From an uncultured Erythrobacter sp. (lineage in GTDB: Bacteria > Pseudomonadota > Alphaproteobacteria > Sphingomonadales > Sphingomonadaceae), in contig CANKYI010000001.1 in NCBI GenBank assembly GCA_947488085.1, positions 2,117,928 through 2,181,927 of the forward strand: a DNA stretch of 64,000 nt, in the 5' to 3' direction. The first letter of the stretch is position 1; each line of letters opens with the position of its first letter. Both the position numbers and the translations under genes were made by a program. This document shows, piece after piece, positions 53,844 through 63,222 of this stretch. The notes beneath the pieces were generated by a model, which was given only the letters and a program-made list of their open reading frames with translations, was not told the origin of the DNA and did no database searches.

Positions 53844-54776
53844 TTACAGCATCGACCTTAACGCAAAACCGATGGTTATGCGCCCAGTTATGAGCGCAAG
53901 CAGAACACCGCCGACAGGAATCGCTGCAATCACAAGCCAATCGACCCAATCGAGGCCTCCGCCACCGACCATGCCACTATCCAGCGCGGCAAATTGCTGG
54001 CCCAACAGCCACACCGCGCCGAGTCCCAACACAACGCCGATTATCGAACCAAACGCCGCATCGCGCAGGACCGCGCGCTGAAAGATGCGGGTGATCTGTT
54101 TGTCTGTACCACCCAGCAGATGGATCACTTCGACCGTATCGCGATGGTTGGAAAATGCACTGCGCGCGGCAAGCCAAACGGCTGCTGCGGTCGCAAAGCC
54201 GACAAGCGCAATCAGTGCGAGCGCGAGGTATTGGAGAGCCGCCAGCGCATCGTAAACCGGTCGCAGCCATTCCGATTGTGCATCGACCTTTGCCCCTTCG
54301 ACCACGCTAGAAAGCGCATCCTGCAATTGGGTGATTTCTTCGGTAGAGGCACGGCGAGACAGCTCAATATCGATCAGCGCGGGGATAGGCACATCCTCGC
54401 TCGCTGCGGCGGCGCCTAACCATGGTTCGAGCAGCTCGGCCAGCTCCGCCTCTGGAACAACACGCACAGAGGTAACGAGCGGGTTATCCGCCAGCGTATC
54501 AGCCGCCAATTGCGCCTGTTGCGAGCGAATCTCGGGATCGGCTTCAATGATTTGCACCGTGACCGCATCGGATAGGTCGGCTCGTGCATTGTCGGCTAGA
54601 TTGCGCAGTGACAGGCCACCAGCGGCCGCAATGACCACCAATGCGATCAAAATGGCGATCACCCACGGGATTGGCCCACCAAACCGGGTGTTGGGCAGCA
54701 ATCGCGCACTGGCTGGACCTTTGAGATCAGGCGCTGCATCGCTCACCTGCCCCTCGGGAGTTGGCGGAGTGTTCAT
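53844..54776 (-). CDS. ftsX: FtsX, division ABC-transporter-like permease
   Basis: A 310-residue four-helix membrane protein. One helix lies near residue 40, followed by a periplasmic domain (about 60-170, with VRVVPEAELAELLEPWLGA). The other three helices are at the end, with the FtsX motif VEVIHLLGGTDKQITRIFQR. With FtsE it links the divisome to peptidoglycan hydrolases. The start overlaps the ftsE stop by ATGA. Confidence 0.92.
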   Translation of the reverse strand: MNTPPTPEGQVSDAAPDLKGPASARLLPNTRFGGPIPWVIAILIALVVIAAAGGLSLRNLADNARADLSDAVTVQIIEADPEIRSQQAQLAADTLADNPLVTSVRVVPEAELAELLEPWLGAAAASEDVPIPALIDIELSRRASTEEITQLQDALSSVVEGAKVDAQSEWLRPVYDALAALQYLALALIALVGFATAAAVWLAARSAFSNHRDTVEVIHLLGGTDKQITRIFQRAVLRDAAFGSIIGVVLGLGAVWLLGQQFAALDSGMVGGGGLDWVDWLVIAAIPVGGVLLALITGRITIGFALRSML

Positions 54777-55510
54777 GTCCTATCCCCCGCCTTTACCGAT
54801 GGCCGCGGCGGATAACGCAAAGCGCCAGTCGGGTCCGATAATCGCCCTTTCTGCAGACGCATAATCAGCGAATCCGGCACTTTCTTCAACAAGTGCACAT
54901 CGTGCGTCGCGACGATAACGGTGGTGCCAACACGATTGTTCAACGCTTCAAACAGGCGCAGCAATTTAAGCGCCATATCGGGGTCGACATTGCCCGTCGG
55001 CTCATCCGCGATCAGCATTTGCGGGCGCGCAATTACCGCGCGCGCAATCGCCACACGCTGTTGCTCTCCGCCGGACATCGTGGCTGGGATTGCTTGCGCA
55101 CGATGAGACAATCCGACCCATTCGAGCATATCGGACACCGCCTTGATCACCCTTGCCTCATCCGTGCCAGACAGCCGCAAGGGCAGCGCGACATTATCGA
55201 ATGCCGACAGATGCTCGACCAAGCGGAAGTCCTGAAACACAACGCCCAACCGTCTGCGAAAATCAGGCAGGCGCGTGCGGGGCAGCGTGATCATGTCCTT
55301 GCCAAACATGCGGATCGACCCTCGCGACGGGCGCTGTGCGAGGTACAGAAGCTTGAGCAAGCTGGTCTTGCCCGCGCCGCTAGCGCCGGTCAGAAAATAG
55401 AAACTACCCGGAAATAGCGTGAAGCTGAGATCGCTCAGCACCTCTGGATCGGTGCCATAGCGTAGGCCCACATTGTCGAACTTAACAATTTCGCTCGGCC
55501 TATCGCTCAT
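54773..55510 (-). CDS. ftsE: FtsE, division ABC-transporter ATPase
   Basis: A 245-residue ABC ATPase. Walker A is [20 protein letters not shown], the Q-loop [20 protein letters not shown], the signature [20 protein letters not shown] and Walker [15 protein letters not shown]. The PTGNVD form is the FtsE hallmark. First gene of the ftsE-ftsX-DUF218-plsC run. Confidence 0.94.
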   Translation of the reverse strand: MSDRPSEIVKFDNVGLRYGTDPEVLSDLSFTLFPGSFYFLTGASGAGKTSLLKLLYLAQRPSRGSIRMFGKDMITLPRTRLPDFRRRLGVVFQDFRLVEHLSAFDNVALPLRLSGTDEARVIKAVSDMLEWVGLSHRAQAIPATMSGGEQQRVAIARAVIARPQMLIADEPTGNVDPDMALKLLRLFEALNNRVGTTVIVATHDVHLLKKVPDSLIMRLQKGRLSDPTGALRYPPRPSVKAGDRT

Positions 55511-55689
55511 TCAGCGCACCTATCAGCGCACCATGGTTGGGGGAAGCCCAAGAGACGCTCAATCGCCCATCATTTCATGCCCACAAGCGCGATTCTTGCG
55601 CAGCAATGTGGAAAAGCCACGCAATTGTATCACCTAGGGGTCTCTGCGCTCTTGTGCGCGGGCGGGCGCTGTTTATTGCCAAAGGGGCG

Positions 55690-56715
55690 ATGATTATATC
55701 CTGCCCAGCCTGCGGAACGCGCTATGTGGTGCCCGAAACCGCTATTGGCGGCGACGGGCGGACGGTGCGCTGCGCCAAATGCAAACACAGCTGGTTTCAG
55801 GAACCCGACCTGCTCGACCTTACTGAGCAAGTGGAGACCGTGCCGGTTGAAAAGCCTGCGCCACCACCAGCATCCCCTCCACCTGCCCCTGCCGTACCGA
55901 AAGCCACAGAGCCGAGCGCCACAGAGCCAGGCGACGTCTCCTCAGGCCCTTCAATCAGCCATTGGCGTACAGAAGATCACCCCGCGACAGACGAAGCAGC
56001 GGATTTCGCCAGCAACGGAATTGCTGCACGCGCGCTAAAGCAAGGGCAACGCAGCAAGAAGACCCGTTCGCGGGTTCCCGAACCTGAAGTCGAAGCACCT
56101 TCGGAACCGACCACAGAAGTGGAAGACACGCCAGACACTCAAACCCCATTGAGTGAGAGTTTTGGCGACGACCCGCTCGCCAACGAAAGCAGCGAATCTC
56201 TGGTCGATGATTCGGATTACGACTTTGACGACAATTACGGCGCGGATGAGGGATCGCGCTTTGACTACAGCCCGCCATTTTCCGGGCGTCGCAATCCGTT
56301 GAAAATGTGGACATTGGCAGCCGGTGTCTTTGCATTGCTGGCAACCGGCACCGTCGTTGCGGTCAATTATTATGGCCTGCCTGACTGGTTTCCTGTTGAT
56401 CAGCCAACCTTTGGCATTGGCCAAGAAGACCTCGAATTGGATTTTCCCAAAAACCAACAACGCAAAGCAGAGCTCGATACGGGCGAGGAAATCTTCGAAG
56501 TGCGCGGGAGCATTCGCAATTCAGGGCAATCCAGCGTCAGCGTGCCCAGCTTACTAATTGTGTTCCGCGATGAGCGTGAAAAGAACGTCTACAGCTGGGT
56601 AGTGGTTCCTTCCAAAAGCGAGCTTGCGCCGGGCGAAAGCCTGAATGTCACTGAAGCTGTCACCAATATCCCGGCCTCTGCGAAGGCCGCCGAAATCGGC
56701 TGGTCACCGGGCTGA
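55690..56715 (+). CDS. MJ0042-type zinc-finger membrane protein (DUF3426-like)
   Basis: A 341-residue protein. The N-terminal zinc finger MIISCPACGTRYVVPETAIG with a second CxxC in VRCAKCKHSWFQ fits the MJ0042/PF13717 type. A Pro/Glu/Asp-rich disordered region (about 55-200), a membrane helix (LAAGVFALLATGTVVAVNYY) and a C-terminal domain with FEVRGSIRNSGQSSVSVPSL follow. The frame opens at 55537, but the finger normally sits at the N-terminus, so the ATG at 55690 is used. It is divergent from ftsE; the function of the family is unknown. Confidence 0.85.
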   Translation: MIISCPACGTRYVVPETAIGGDGRTVRCAKCKHSWFQEPDLLDLTEQVETVPVEKPAPPPASPPPAPAVPKATEPSATEPGDVSSGPSISHWRTEDHPATDEAADFASNGIAARALKQGQRSKKTRSRVPEPEVEAPSEPTTEVEDTPDTQTPLSESFGDDPLANESSESLVDDSDYDFDDNYGADEGSRFDYSPPFSGRRNPLKMWTLAAGVFALLATGTVVAVNYYGLPDWFPVDQPTFGIGQEDLELDFPKNQQRKAELDTGEEIFEVRGSIRNSGQSSVSVPSLLIVFRDEREKNVYSWVVVPSKSELAPGESLNVTEAVTNIPASAKAAEIGWSPG

Positions 56716-56853
56716 AACGGCCCGCACAGAACCAAGCGGCTCACGCATCAAACCAGCAGGGCATCAAATCCCTTGCACCCGCAATGCCCCCTTGCTAGTG
56801 GCCCGCTCCTACCCAGCGGAGCGCTTGTTTGAGCGGCTTCCAGCTTTTTGAGT

Positions 56854-56940
56854 GCGGTCGTGGCGGAACTGGTAGACGCGCAACGTTGAGGTCGTTGTGG
56901 GCTAACGCCCGTGGAAGTTCGAGTCTTCTCGACCGCACCA
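56854..56940 (+). tRNA. tRNA-Leu (anticodon GAG)
   Basis: A class II tRNA of 87 nt. The acceptor stem is GCGGTCG/CGACCGC, the anticodon loop TTGAGGT reads GAG, there is a long variable arm (GTGGGCTAACGCCCGT region) and a T-arm AGTTCGAGTCTT, and CCA is encoded. Confidence 0.96.
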
Positions 56941-57033
56941 AACTTTCAATCCAAATTAGTCGCGAGCTATCCCTCTAGCCCGCCCCTTCACTCGCAGATG
57001 ACAATGCGATCATCGGGCTCTACCCTCGCGCGC

Positions 57034-57435
57034 ATGACTGACACGCGATTTCATCCGCCTGCAGGCGGTCTCGTCCCACATATGGGGATCACTCTTATCG
57101 ATGAGGGCGAAGGGTGGATGGAGGCTGCAATGCCGATCCAACCGCACCATCTGCGTTCCGGTGCAAAAGCACTGCACGCGGCCAGCATGGTTGCCTTAGC
57201 AGACAGCGTGTGCGGTTTTGCGGCTGGGCAAGTTTTGCCCGCAGAGGCCAAGGGCTACACCACGATTGAGCTCAAATCGAACTTTCTAGGCAGCGCCAGC
57301 GAGGGGATATTGATAGGACGCTCTGACGCCGAACACTTGGGCCGAACAACACAGGTTTGGTCATCCACGGTCACACACAAAGAAACAGGCCGAAAGCTGG
57401 CCCTGTTCCGCTGCACTCAGATGATTTTGTACTAA
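57034..57435 (+). CDS. PaaI-family hotdog thioesterase
   Basis: A 133-residue hotdog-fold acyl-CoA thioesterase. The motif LRSGAKALHAASMVALADSV contains the central helix, and YTTIELKSNFLGSASEGILI the next strands. The substrate is an acyl- or aryl-CoA thioester. In-frame ATGs at 56998 and 57004 would add up to 12 residues of Ser-rich sequence next to the tRNA; the ATG at 57034 (MTDTRFHPPAG) gives the family length. Confidence 0.85.
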   Translation: MTDTRFHPPAGGLVPHMGITLIDEGEGWMEAAMPIQPHHLRSGAKALHAASMVALADSVCGFAAGQVLPAEAKGYTTIELKSNFLGSASEGILIGRSDAEHLGRTTQVWSSTVTHKETGRKLALFRCTQMILY

Positions 57436-57446
57436 ATGCGTGCGGC

Positions 57447-58064
57447 TTATGGGGTCATCAAACGCCGCACATGGCTGCGCAATTGCTCAGGGTAAGCTGA
57501 CCTAATTTCAGCGAAGTCGCCGTCTCCATAGAAACGCTTCAAGACCGCGCCTGAACCCACAAAATACTGAATCATCGAAACAATGCTGTAAATACGCGCC
57601 AATTTCTCTGCGAAAGGAAGCGCAGGCATCCCGTCAATCGCATCAAGAGCAGCAACCATCCGATTGAGCATCGCTCTGAAGTGCCATTCGTCCTCGGGGG
57701 AGTCGCGACGCTGATCATCGATCAATTCGCGCATCAAAACCTTGCTATCGAGCGGATGGTCGAGCGCAACCGCGTAAAACTTTGCGAACATAGCTTCGAG
57801 CCGCTGTTCGGCTGATGCGCCCGGATCAGCCTGAGGCGGCATGGCGGATTGCATACGCTCTGAAATGCGTTTCAGAACCTCACTGTAGAGGTCTTCCTTG
57901 CGGCGGAAGTGATACAGGAGAGCTTGCTTGGTTAGCCCCACTTCGCCCGCAATCTGTGCAATGCTCGCACCATAAAACCCGCGCTCGGCGAACTGATTGA
58001 GCGCAGCAATCAGCAGCTTCTCGCGCGTATCATCCGGCGTCATTGCGTTGGGTTGAACGTTCAT
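57447..58064 (-). CDS. TetR/AcrR-family regulator at the end of the efflux cluster
   Basis: A 205-residue TetR protein. The helix-turn-helix (about residues 12-60) reads TREKLLIAALNQFAERGFYG, then IAGEVGLTKQALLYHFRRKE. The frame extends upstream to 58208, but the ATG at 58064 overlaps the flavin reductase stop as ATGA, which decides the start. It lies downstream of the RND genes on the same strand and may control them. Confidence 0.88.
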   Translation of the reverse strand: MNVQPNAMTPDDTREKLLIAALNQFAERGFYGASIAQIAGEVGLTKQALLYHFRRKEDLYSEVLKRISERMQSAMPPQADPGASAEQRLEAMFAKFYAVALDHPLDSKVLMRELIDDQRRDSPEDEWHFRAMLNRMVAALDAIDGMPALPFAEKLARIYSIVSMIQYFVGSGAVLKRFYGDGDFAEIRSAYPEQLRSHVRRLMTP

Positions 58065-58564
58065 GAGGATTGAATAGCGCAAAATTGCCCATTGAAAAAG
58101 GCAAGTGGTGAAGCAGATGGCAATGATTGTGCTGAACTGCTCAATCCCATAACTTCGCCGAACATCATTGTGTGATCGCCTGCGGCGAATTCGGACCAGC
58201 GATGGCATTCGAGATGGCCCAGTGCGCCAGCGATAACCGGCAAACCACGCGCGCTTTTTGCAAAGTCATCGGGTTGCAGGAGAGTGTCACCCCTTCCGGC
58301 ATAACGCCTTGCCAAATTCGCCTGATCATCGCCTAGGATGCTGACCGAGAATTGCTGAGCGGCGGCGTAAATATCGAACTGGCTCGCCGCGTTTTGCAGG
58401 CTCCAACAGACGAGCCGCGGATCAAGCGACACGGAGACCAGAGAATTGACCGTCATTGCAGCAATCCCCGTATCCTCTGTTTCCACCGCAACCACGCATA
58501 CGCCCGTGGTGAACAGGCCCATCAAACGCCTGAATTCGACGCGAGGGTCATCGGTGCTGGGCAT
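58061..58564 (-). CDS. Flavin reductase-like FMN-binding protein
   Basis: A 167-residue split-barrel flavin reductase (HpaC/ActVB type) that supplies reduced flavin to a monooxygenase. The block FRRLMGLFTTGVCVVAVETE, GIAAMTVNSLVSVSLDPRLV and the later GHLECHRWSEFAAGDHTMMF are typical. An upstream frame to 58735 is ignored, since the ATG at 58564 (MPSTDDPRVEF) gives the family length. No partner monooxygenase is adjacent. It is coupled to the TetR gene and starts 144 bp after the outer-membrane efflux gene. Confidence 0.88.
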   Translation of the reverse strand: MPSTDDPRVEFRRLMGLFTTGVCVVAVETEDTGIAAMTVNSLVSVSLDPRLVCWSLQNAASQFDIYAAAQQFSVSILGDDQANLARRYAGRGDTLLQPDDFAKSARGLPVIAGALGHLECHRWSEFAAGDHTMMFGEVMGLSSSAQSLPSASPLAFFNGQFCAIQSS

Positions 58565-58707
58565 TTGGGCCTGCTCAACGTCGCTCAAGTGAAACTCCGA
58601 GGGTGGAAAGGTGGAGAGATATATTGGTTTGGCGCGTTCAACTAGGCGCGGGCAATTGTCAATAAAACGCACGAAGGATGGAACTGTGCCCGGACAAAGG
58701 TCGCGTG

Positions 58708-60111
58708 TCAGGGCTGAGTGTTCTGCGACATCCAATCACCGCCCAGCGCCAGATTTAACGCAACCCACTGTTCTATCCGCAAACGCCGGATCGCCACCAG
58801 ATTGCGTTCGGCGGCAAACAGGCGTTGCTGGACGCTGAGAACATCGATCAGATCGCGCTCTCCTTCGGCGTATTGCAGTTGAGTGAGAGCATAGGCCGTG
58901 CCCGACTGCTCAGCTGCATTTTCAAGGATCAATGTGCGTTCAGCCAGAACTTGCACCTGATCAAGGTTCTCCTCCGCATCACGCAATGCGGCAAGCGCGG
59001 TTGAGGCATAAAGGGCGATGGCAGCGCGGCGATTGGCATCTGCTTCATCCTCACGCGCGCCGCGCAATCCACCGTCCAAAATCGGCTGTAGGACGCTGCC
59101 AATGATGGACCACAGCAGATCTGGCCCGTTAGCAATGTCGAAGAGGTCCCTTGTCGTGACCCCGCCCGCAGCGGTCAATGTGACCATGGGCAGTTGCGCA
59201 GCCTTAGCCTGGTCGAGGTTTGCAAAGGCGGCGGCTACGCGGCGCTCAGCAGCCACCACATCGGGACGCCGTTCAAGCAGCTGTGCAGGAAGGCCCGCAG
59301 GCGGCGGAGGAGGCGCTTCTGGCAGGCTTTGGTCAAGGATTATCGCATCTGACGGATACCGCCCTAACAACACCTCCAGAGCGCGCCTGGCGGTTCGTGC
59401 CGCAGCCTGCGCCTGCACCAGATTGTTGCGCGCTGTTTCAAGGTCAGAGCCTGTGATCGCGGTATCTTGACGTGAGGCAAACCCTTCGCGGTATCGGACC
59501 CGCACAATCCGATCGATCTCTGCCAAGGCATCAACCGTGCGCCGTGCAACGCCGACCTGTTCCTGAGCCTCTAGACACGTGAAATAGGTCGCAGCCACGC
59601 CTTGAGCGAGCGCATATTGAGCAAAGCGAAAATCCGCCTCCACCGCTTGGGCGCTTGCATAAGCGGCATTACGACCTGCGCCTATTCGGCCCCAAAGGTC
59701 CAATTCCCACTGCGCCTGTGCGGTGAGCGTGGTCACGGGCGTTTGAGGCGTAAAGGGACGCGGCGTATCGGTCCGATCAACCTCAAACGATCCGAAAACT
59801 TGCGGAAACAGCGCCGCGCGCGCCTGACGAGTAATTGCCCGAGCAGCATCAAGGTTGGCCGCAACCGCGCGGATATCGGGGTTGTTCGCTTGCGCTTCGT
59901 AAACCAGAGCAGTGAGCACCGGGTCGCCAATCGCTTCGATCCAGCCAACCCGCACTTCACCTGGAATCGCCCCTTCTACGACCCAAGTTGCGGGCAATTC
60001 GGGCAGGCTCTCAGCTGTCGCCTGCGCAACATCCACATCAGTGCTGAGCGTGGCGCAGCTCGCCATCAGCGCCGTGGCCAAGGTGAGAGGGATTACCCGC
60101 CGCGCAATCAT
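58708..60111 (-). CDS. RND efflux outer membrane lipoprotein (NodT/OprM family)
   Basis: A 467-residue outer membrane channel lipoprotein. The lipobox LMASC gives Cys19. Two outer-membrane-efflux repeats follow, each with coiled helices (AARTARRALEVLLGRYPSDA; AERRVAAAFANLDQAKAAQL) and the internal RPDVVAAERR motif of NodT proteins. It forms the exit duct for the RND pump. Its start overlaps the pump stop by ATGA. Confidence 0.93.
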   Translation of the reverse strand: MIARRVIPLTLATALMASCATLSTDVDVAQATAESLPELPATWVVEGAIPGEVRVGWIEAIGDPVLTALVYEAQANNPDIRAVAANLDAARAITRQARAALFPQVFGSFEVDRTDTPRPFTPQTPVTTLTAQAQWELDLWGRIGAGRNAAYASAQAVEADFRFAQYALAQGVAATYFTCLEAQEQVGVARRTVDALAEIDRIVRVRYREGFASRQDTAITGSDLETARNNLVQAQAAARTARRALEVLLGRYPSDAIILDQSLPEAPPPPPAGLPAQLLERRPDVVAAERRVAAAFANLDQAKAAQLPMVTLTAAGGVTTRDLFDIANGPDLLWSIIGSVLQPILDGGLRGAREDEADANRRAAIALYASTALAALRDAEENLDQVQVLAERTLILENAAEQSGTAYALTQLQYAEGERDLIDVLSVQQRLFAAERNLVAIRRLRIEQWVALNLALGGDWMSQNTQP

Positions 60112-63100
60112 GCCGCTTTCACCTCGCTCTTATTCGCGGTCTCGTCAGTGCTGATCCGGAACACGGCTGCATAAACGACAGGGACCACCACCAAAGTCAG
60201 AACCGTCGCGAAGCTGAGACCGAAAATCAGCACCACTGCCAAGGATTGAAAAAATGCATCAAAATACAACGGAATAACGCCCAAAACGGTTGTGCCCGAG
60301 CCGAGCATGACCGGGCGGACACGACTTGCCGCGCTATCGACCAAGGCATCAAATCGCGGTTTGCCCTCGTCAATTTCCAGATCAATCTGATCCACCAAAA
60401 CAATTGCGTTCTTGATCAACAGACCCGCCAGCGACAGCAAGCCAAGGATTGCCATGAATTCAAACGGCACGCCCACCACTACCAAGCCAAACACTACGCC
60501 TACCAGCGACAGGGGCACGACGGACCAGATAACCAGCGGTTGACGCAAAGCGTTGAACAACAGGATGACGACCAAAACCATCGCGCCAAATCCGAACGGA
60601 ACCACGCCTGCGAGCTGGCCATTCGCCTCGGCGCTGCCGCCGGATTCTCCATCCCATTTGAGCGAATATCCCAGCGGCAACGGGATCGCTTCGACCAATG
60701 GTTCAACGCGCGATTGCAAGTCGCCCGCGATCACACCGGGCGCGGGGTCAGCTTGTGCCTTGATTGACCAGACGTTGTCTGTGCGACGCAAGCGGCTGTC
60801 GCGCCATACCGTGTTTATCCCATCGGTGATCTGTTCAAGCGGCACCGCGCCATTGGGCGAAATGACTTGGATTGCGCCCATCCGACCCACGTCCTGTCGC
60901 TCATTTGCAGGCGCGCGCGTGATGATCGGGATCAGGTCATCATTCTCTCGATAGACGCCGACCGCTTGCCCGGAATAATTGCGTGCCAAGGCCGCACCGA
61001 CGTCAGATCGGCTGACGCCTGCAAGGCGACCCTTCGCCTCAGAATAGACTGGCTCAATCATAGGCACGGGCTGGCGCCAATTGTCCTTTATCGCGATTGC
61101 ACCGCCGTCTTCGTGAAGGATGTCTTGGGCCTGCCGCGCAAGCTCTCGCAGGATGGCGGGGTCAGGACCCGAGAATGTCGCTTCGATTTTTGAACCGCCA
61201 CCCGGCCCCAGCACAAATCGCCAAACCTTACCCTGTGCCTGAGTGAAATTGGCATCGATATAGGCCTGCACTTCAGGGATCAGCGTATCGAGCCGGCGGT
61301 AATCATCGAGCTTGACCAGCAGCTGGCCATAGGCGCTGTTCGAGCTTTCGAACTGATAGGTCAGCATATAACGCAAGGTTCCGCGACCGACGAGAGTATG
61401 GACGTGGTCGACCCCCTCCAGCGTGGAGATGTGCTCTTGCAATTCGCGCATATTCGCATCGGTAACGGCGATGTCGGTGCCTTCGGGCATCCAGACATCA
61501 ACCACCATTTGCGGCGTGGTGGAGGTTGGGAAGAAGCCGGGCTTCACTAAGCCGAACCCGGCTATCGAGATCGCAAACAATGCGACAGCTGCACCCATTG
61601 TTGCGTAGCGGTAAGCGATCAGCTGGCCGACGAGCGTCTTGAACCTGCCCATCAATGCGCCGCTTCGCTCCTCTTCCGAAGTACCTTCTTCGCCTTCCTC
61701 ACAATTGCCCTCAATCGATTTGAACAGGATTGAGCACAAGAACGGGGTCAGGGTGAGCGCAAATATCCAGCTATAAAGGAGGGAAATCAGGATCACGGAG
61801 AACAAATCACCGGTGAATTCAGCGGTTTTACCGGGTGCAAGTCCAATAGGCGCGAATGCCAGAATGCCCACAATCGTCCCGCCCAAAAGCGGCCATATCG
61901 AGCGTTTGACGACGTCACTGGCGATTTCGACAATCCTCTTGCCCCGCTGGCATCCGGTCAGGATACCGTCGGTCACGACAATCGCGTTATCAACCAGCAT
62001 TCCGAGCGCAATAATCAATGCGCCCAGCGATATGCGGTGCATCGAAACCTCAGTCACATACATCGTGCCTAATGTCGCCGCGATAGTCAGGATCAGGCCT
62101 GCTCCGATCACGACGCCTGACCGGACCCCCATGAAGATCACCAAGGTGATGATCACAATGAAAAGGGCGATCATCACATTGATGACAAAGTTCATCACAG
62201 ACTCATCGACAATCTTGCCCTGATTGTAGAATTCGTGGAGCACCATTCCAGCCGGGCGCTGGCTTTCTAGCTCGACAAGCCGGGCCGCCATGGCTTCTTC
62301 CACCGCAACCACATTCGATCCGGAAACCGCCGCGATACCCATCACCAAAGCGGGCTGACCGTCGTAATAGGTCACGAACCGCGCCGGTTCGAGCAGGCCC
62401 CGCGAGACATCGGCAATATCGCCCAGTTGGATCACGCGACCGCCACCGGCAGAAACAAGCAAGCTCGAGATCGCCTCGACGGAATCGATGTCGCCCGTGG
62501 GAGTGATAGTCAATCTTTGACCATCGACCTCTGCGGAGCCACCTGAAACCACCGTGTTCTGAGTCGACAATTGCTGGAATATCGAGTTGACTGTGAAGCC
62601 CAGCGCAGTGGCATTCTGCCGCGAAATCTCGACATAGATTGCCTCGTCCTGTTCGCCAGCAATGTTAACTTTGCCGACGCCTTCCACTGCGAGCAGGTCT
62701 TGGCGCAAAGTCTTGGCATAACGACGCAGCTCCGCCATCGAATAGCCTTCGCCGGTGAGCACGTAGTAGATGCCGAACACATCCCCGAATTCATCGAAAA
62801 CAACGCTGGTTCCTGCGCCGGGTGGCAATTCGGTGGCGGCATCGCGAACCTTATTGCGCAGCTTGCTCCAGATCACCTGAAGGTCTTCTTTGGTGGGAGA
62901 TGCGGAGATCTTGATCTCGACCGTGATCTCGGAAAAGCCGGATGAGGATACGGAGCGAATTTCATCCACCTCGGCCATATCCTGCAATGCCTCTTCGAGC
63001 GGAGCGGAAACTTCGCGCGCCACCTCCTCTGGGCTGCCGCCGGGATAGGGCGTGAAGATTTGCGCGGTTCGGATCGTGAATTCAGGATCTTCAAATCGCG

Positions 63101-63206
63101 GCATGTTGGAAAATGCGAACCAGCCCGCGAAAAGCGAAAGGCCAATCACCAACCACATCACCAAGCGATTGCGGATTGAATAAGCGGCTAAATCCATGGC
63201 GCGCAT
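60108..63206 (-). CDS. RND multidrug/solvent efflux pump
   Basis: A 1032-residue inner-membrane transporter with twelve helices and two large periplasmic loops. It begins DLAAYSIRNRLVMWLVIGLS and has the proton-relay helix 4 ALIIALGMLVDNAIVVTDG. The second-half motif LSLAGLLIKNAIVLVDQIDL is also typical, and the pump resembles the group with NodT partners rather than classical AcrB. The ATG at 63206 or 63197 can be the start. The membrane fusion gene lies 16 bp upstream. Confidence 0.94.
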   Translation of the reverse strand: MRAMDLAAYSIRNRLVMWLVIGLSLFAGWFAFSNMPRFEDPEFTIRTAQIFTPYPGGSPEEVAREVSAPLEEALQDMAEVDEIRSVSSSGFSEITVEIKISASPTKEDLQVIWSKLRNKVRDAATELPPGAGTSVVFDEFGDVFGIYYVLTGEGYSMAELRRYAKTLRQDLLAVEGVGKVNIAGEQDEAIYVEISRQNATALGFTVNSIFQQLSTQNTVVSGGSAEVDGQRLTITPTGDIDSVEAISSLLVSAGGGRVIQLGDIADVSRGLLEPARFVTYYDGQPALVMGIAAVSGSNVVAVEEAMAARLVELESQRPAGMVLHEFYNQGKIVDESVMNFVINVMIALFIVIITLVIFMGVRSGVVIGAGLILTIAATLGTMYVTEVSMHRISLGALIIALGMLVDNAIVVTDGILTGCQRGKRIVEIASDVVKRSIWPLLGGTIVGILAFAPIGLAPGKTAEFTGDLFSVILISLLYSWIFALTLTPFLCSILFKSIEGNCEEGEEGTSEEERSGALMGRFKTLVGQLIAYRYATMGAAVALFAISIAGFGLVKPGFFPTSTTPQMVVDVWMPEGTDIAVTDANMRELQEHISTLEGVDHVHTLVGRGTLRYMLTYQFESSNSAYGQLLVKLDDYRRLDTLIPEVQAYIDANFTQAQGKVWRFVLGPGGGSKIEATFSGPDPAILRELARQAQDILHEDGGAIAIKDNWRQPVPMIEPVYSEAKGRLAGVSRSDVGAALARNYSGQAVGVYRENDDLIPIITRAPANERQDVGRMGAIQVISPNGAVPLEQITDGINTVWRDSRLRRTDNVWSIKAQADPAPGVIAGDLQSRVEPLVEAIPLPLGYSLKWDGESGGSAEANGQLAGVVPFGFGAMVLVVILLFNALRQPLVIWSVVPLSLVGVVFGLVVVGVPFEFMAILGLLSLAGLLIKNAIVLVDQIDLEIDEGKPRFDALVDSAASRVRPVMLGSGTTVLGVIPLYFDAFFQSLAVVLIFGLSFATVLTLVVVPVVYAAVFRISTDETANKSEVKAA

Positions 63207-63222
63207 CCCATTGATTTAGGCA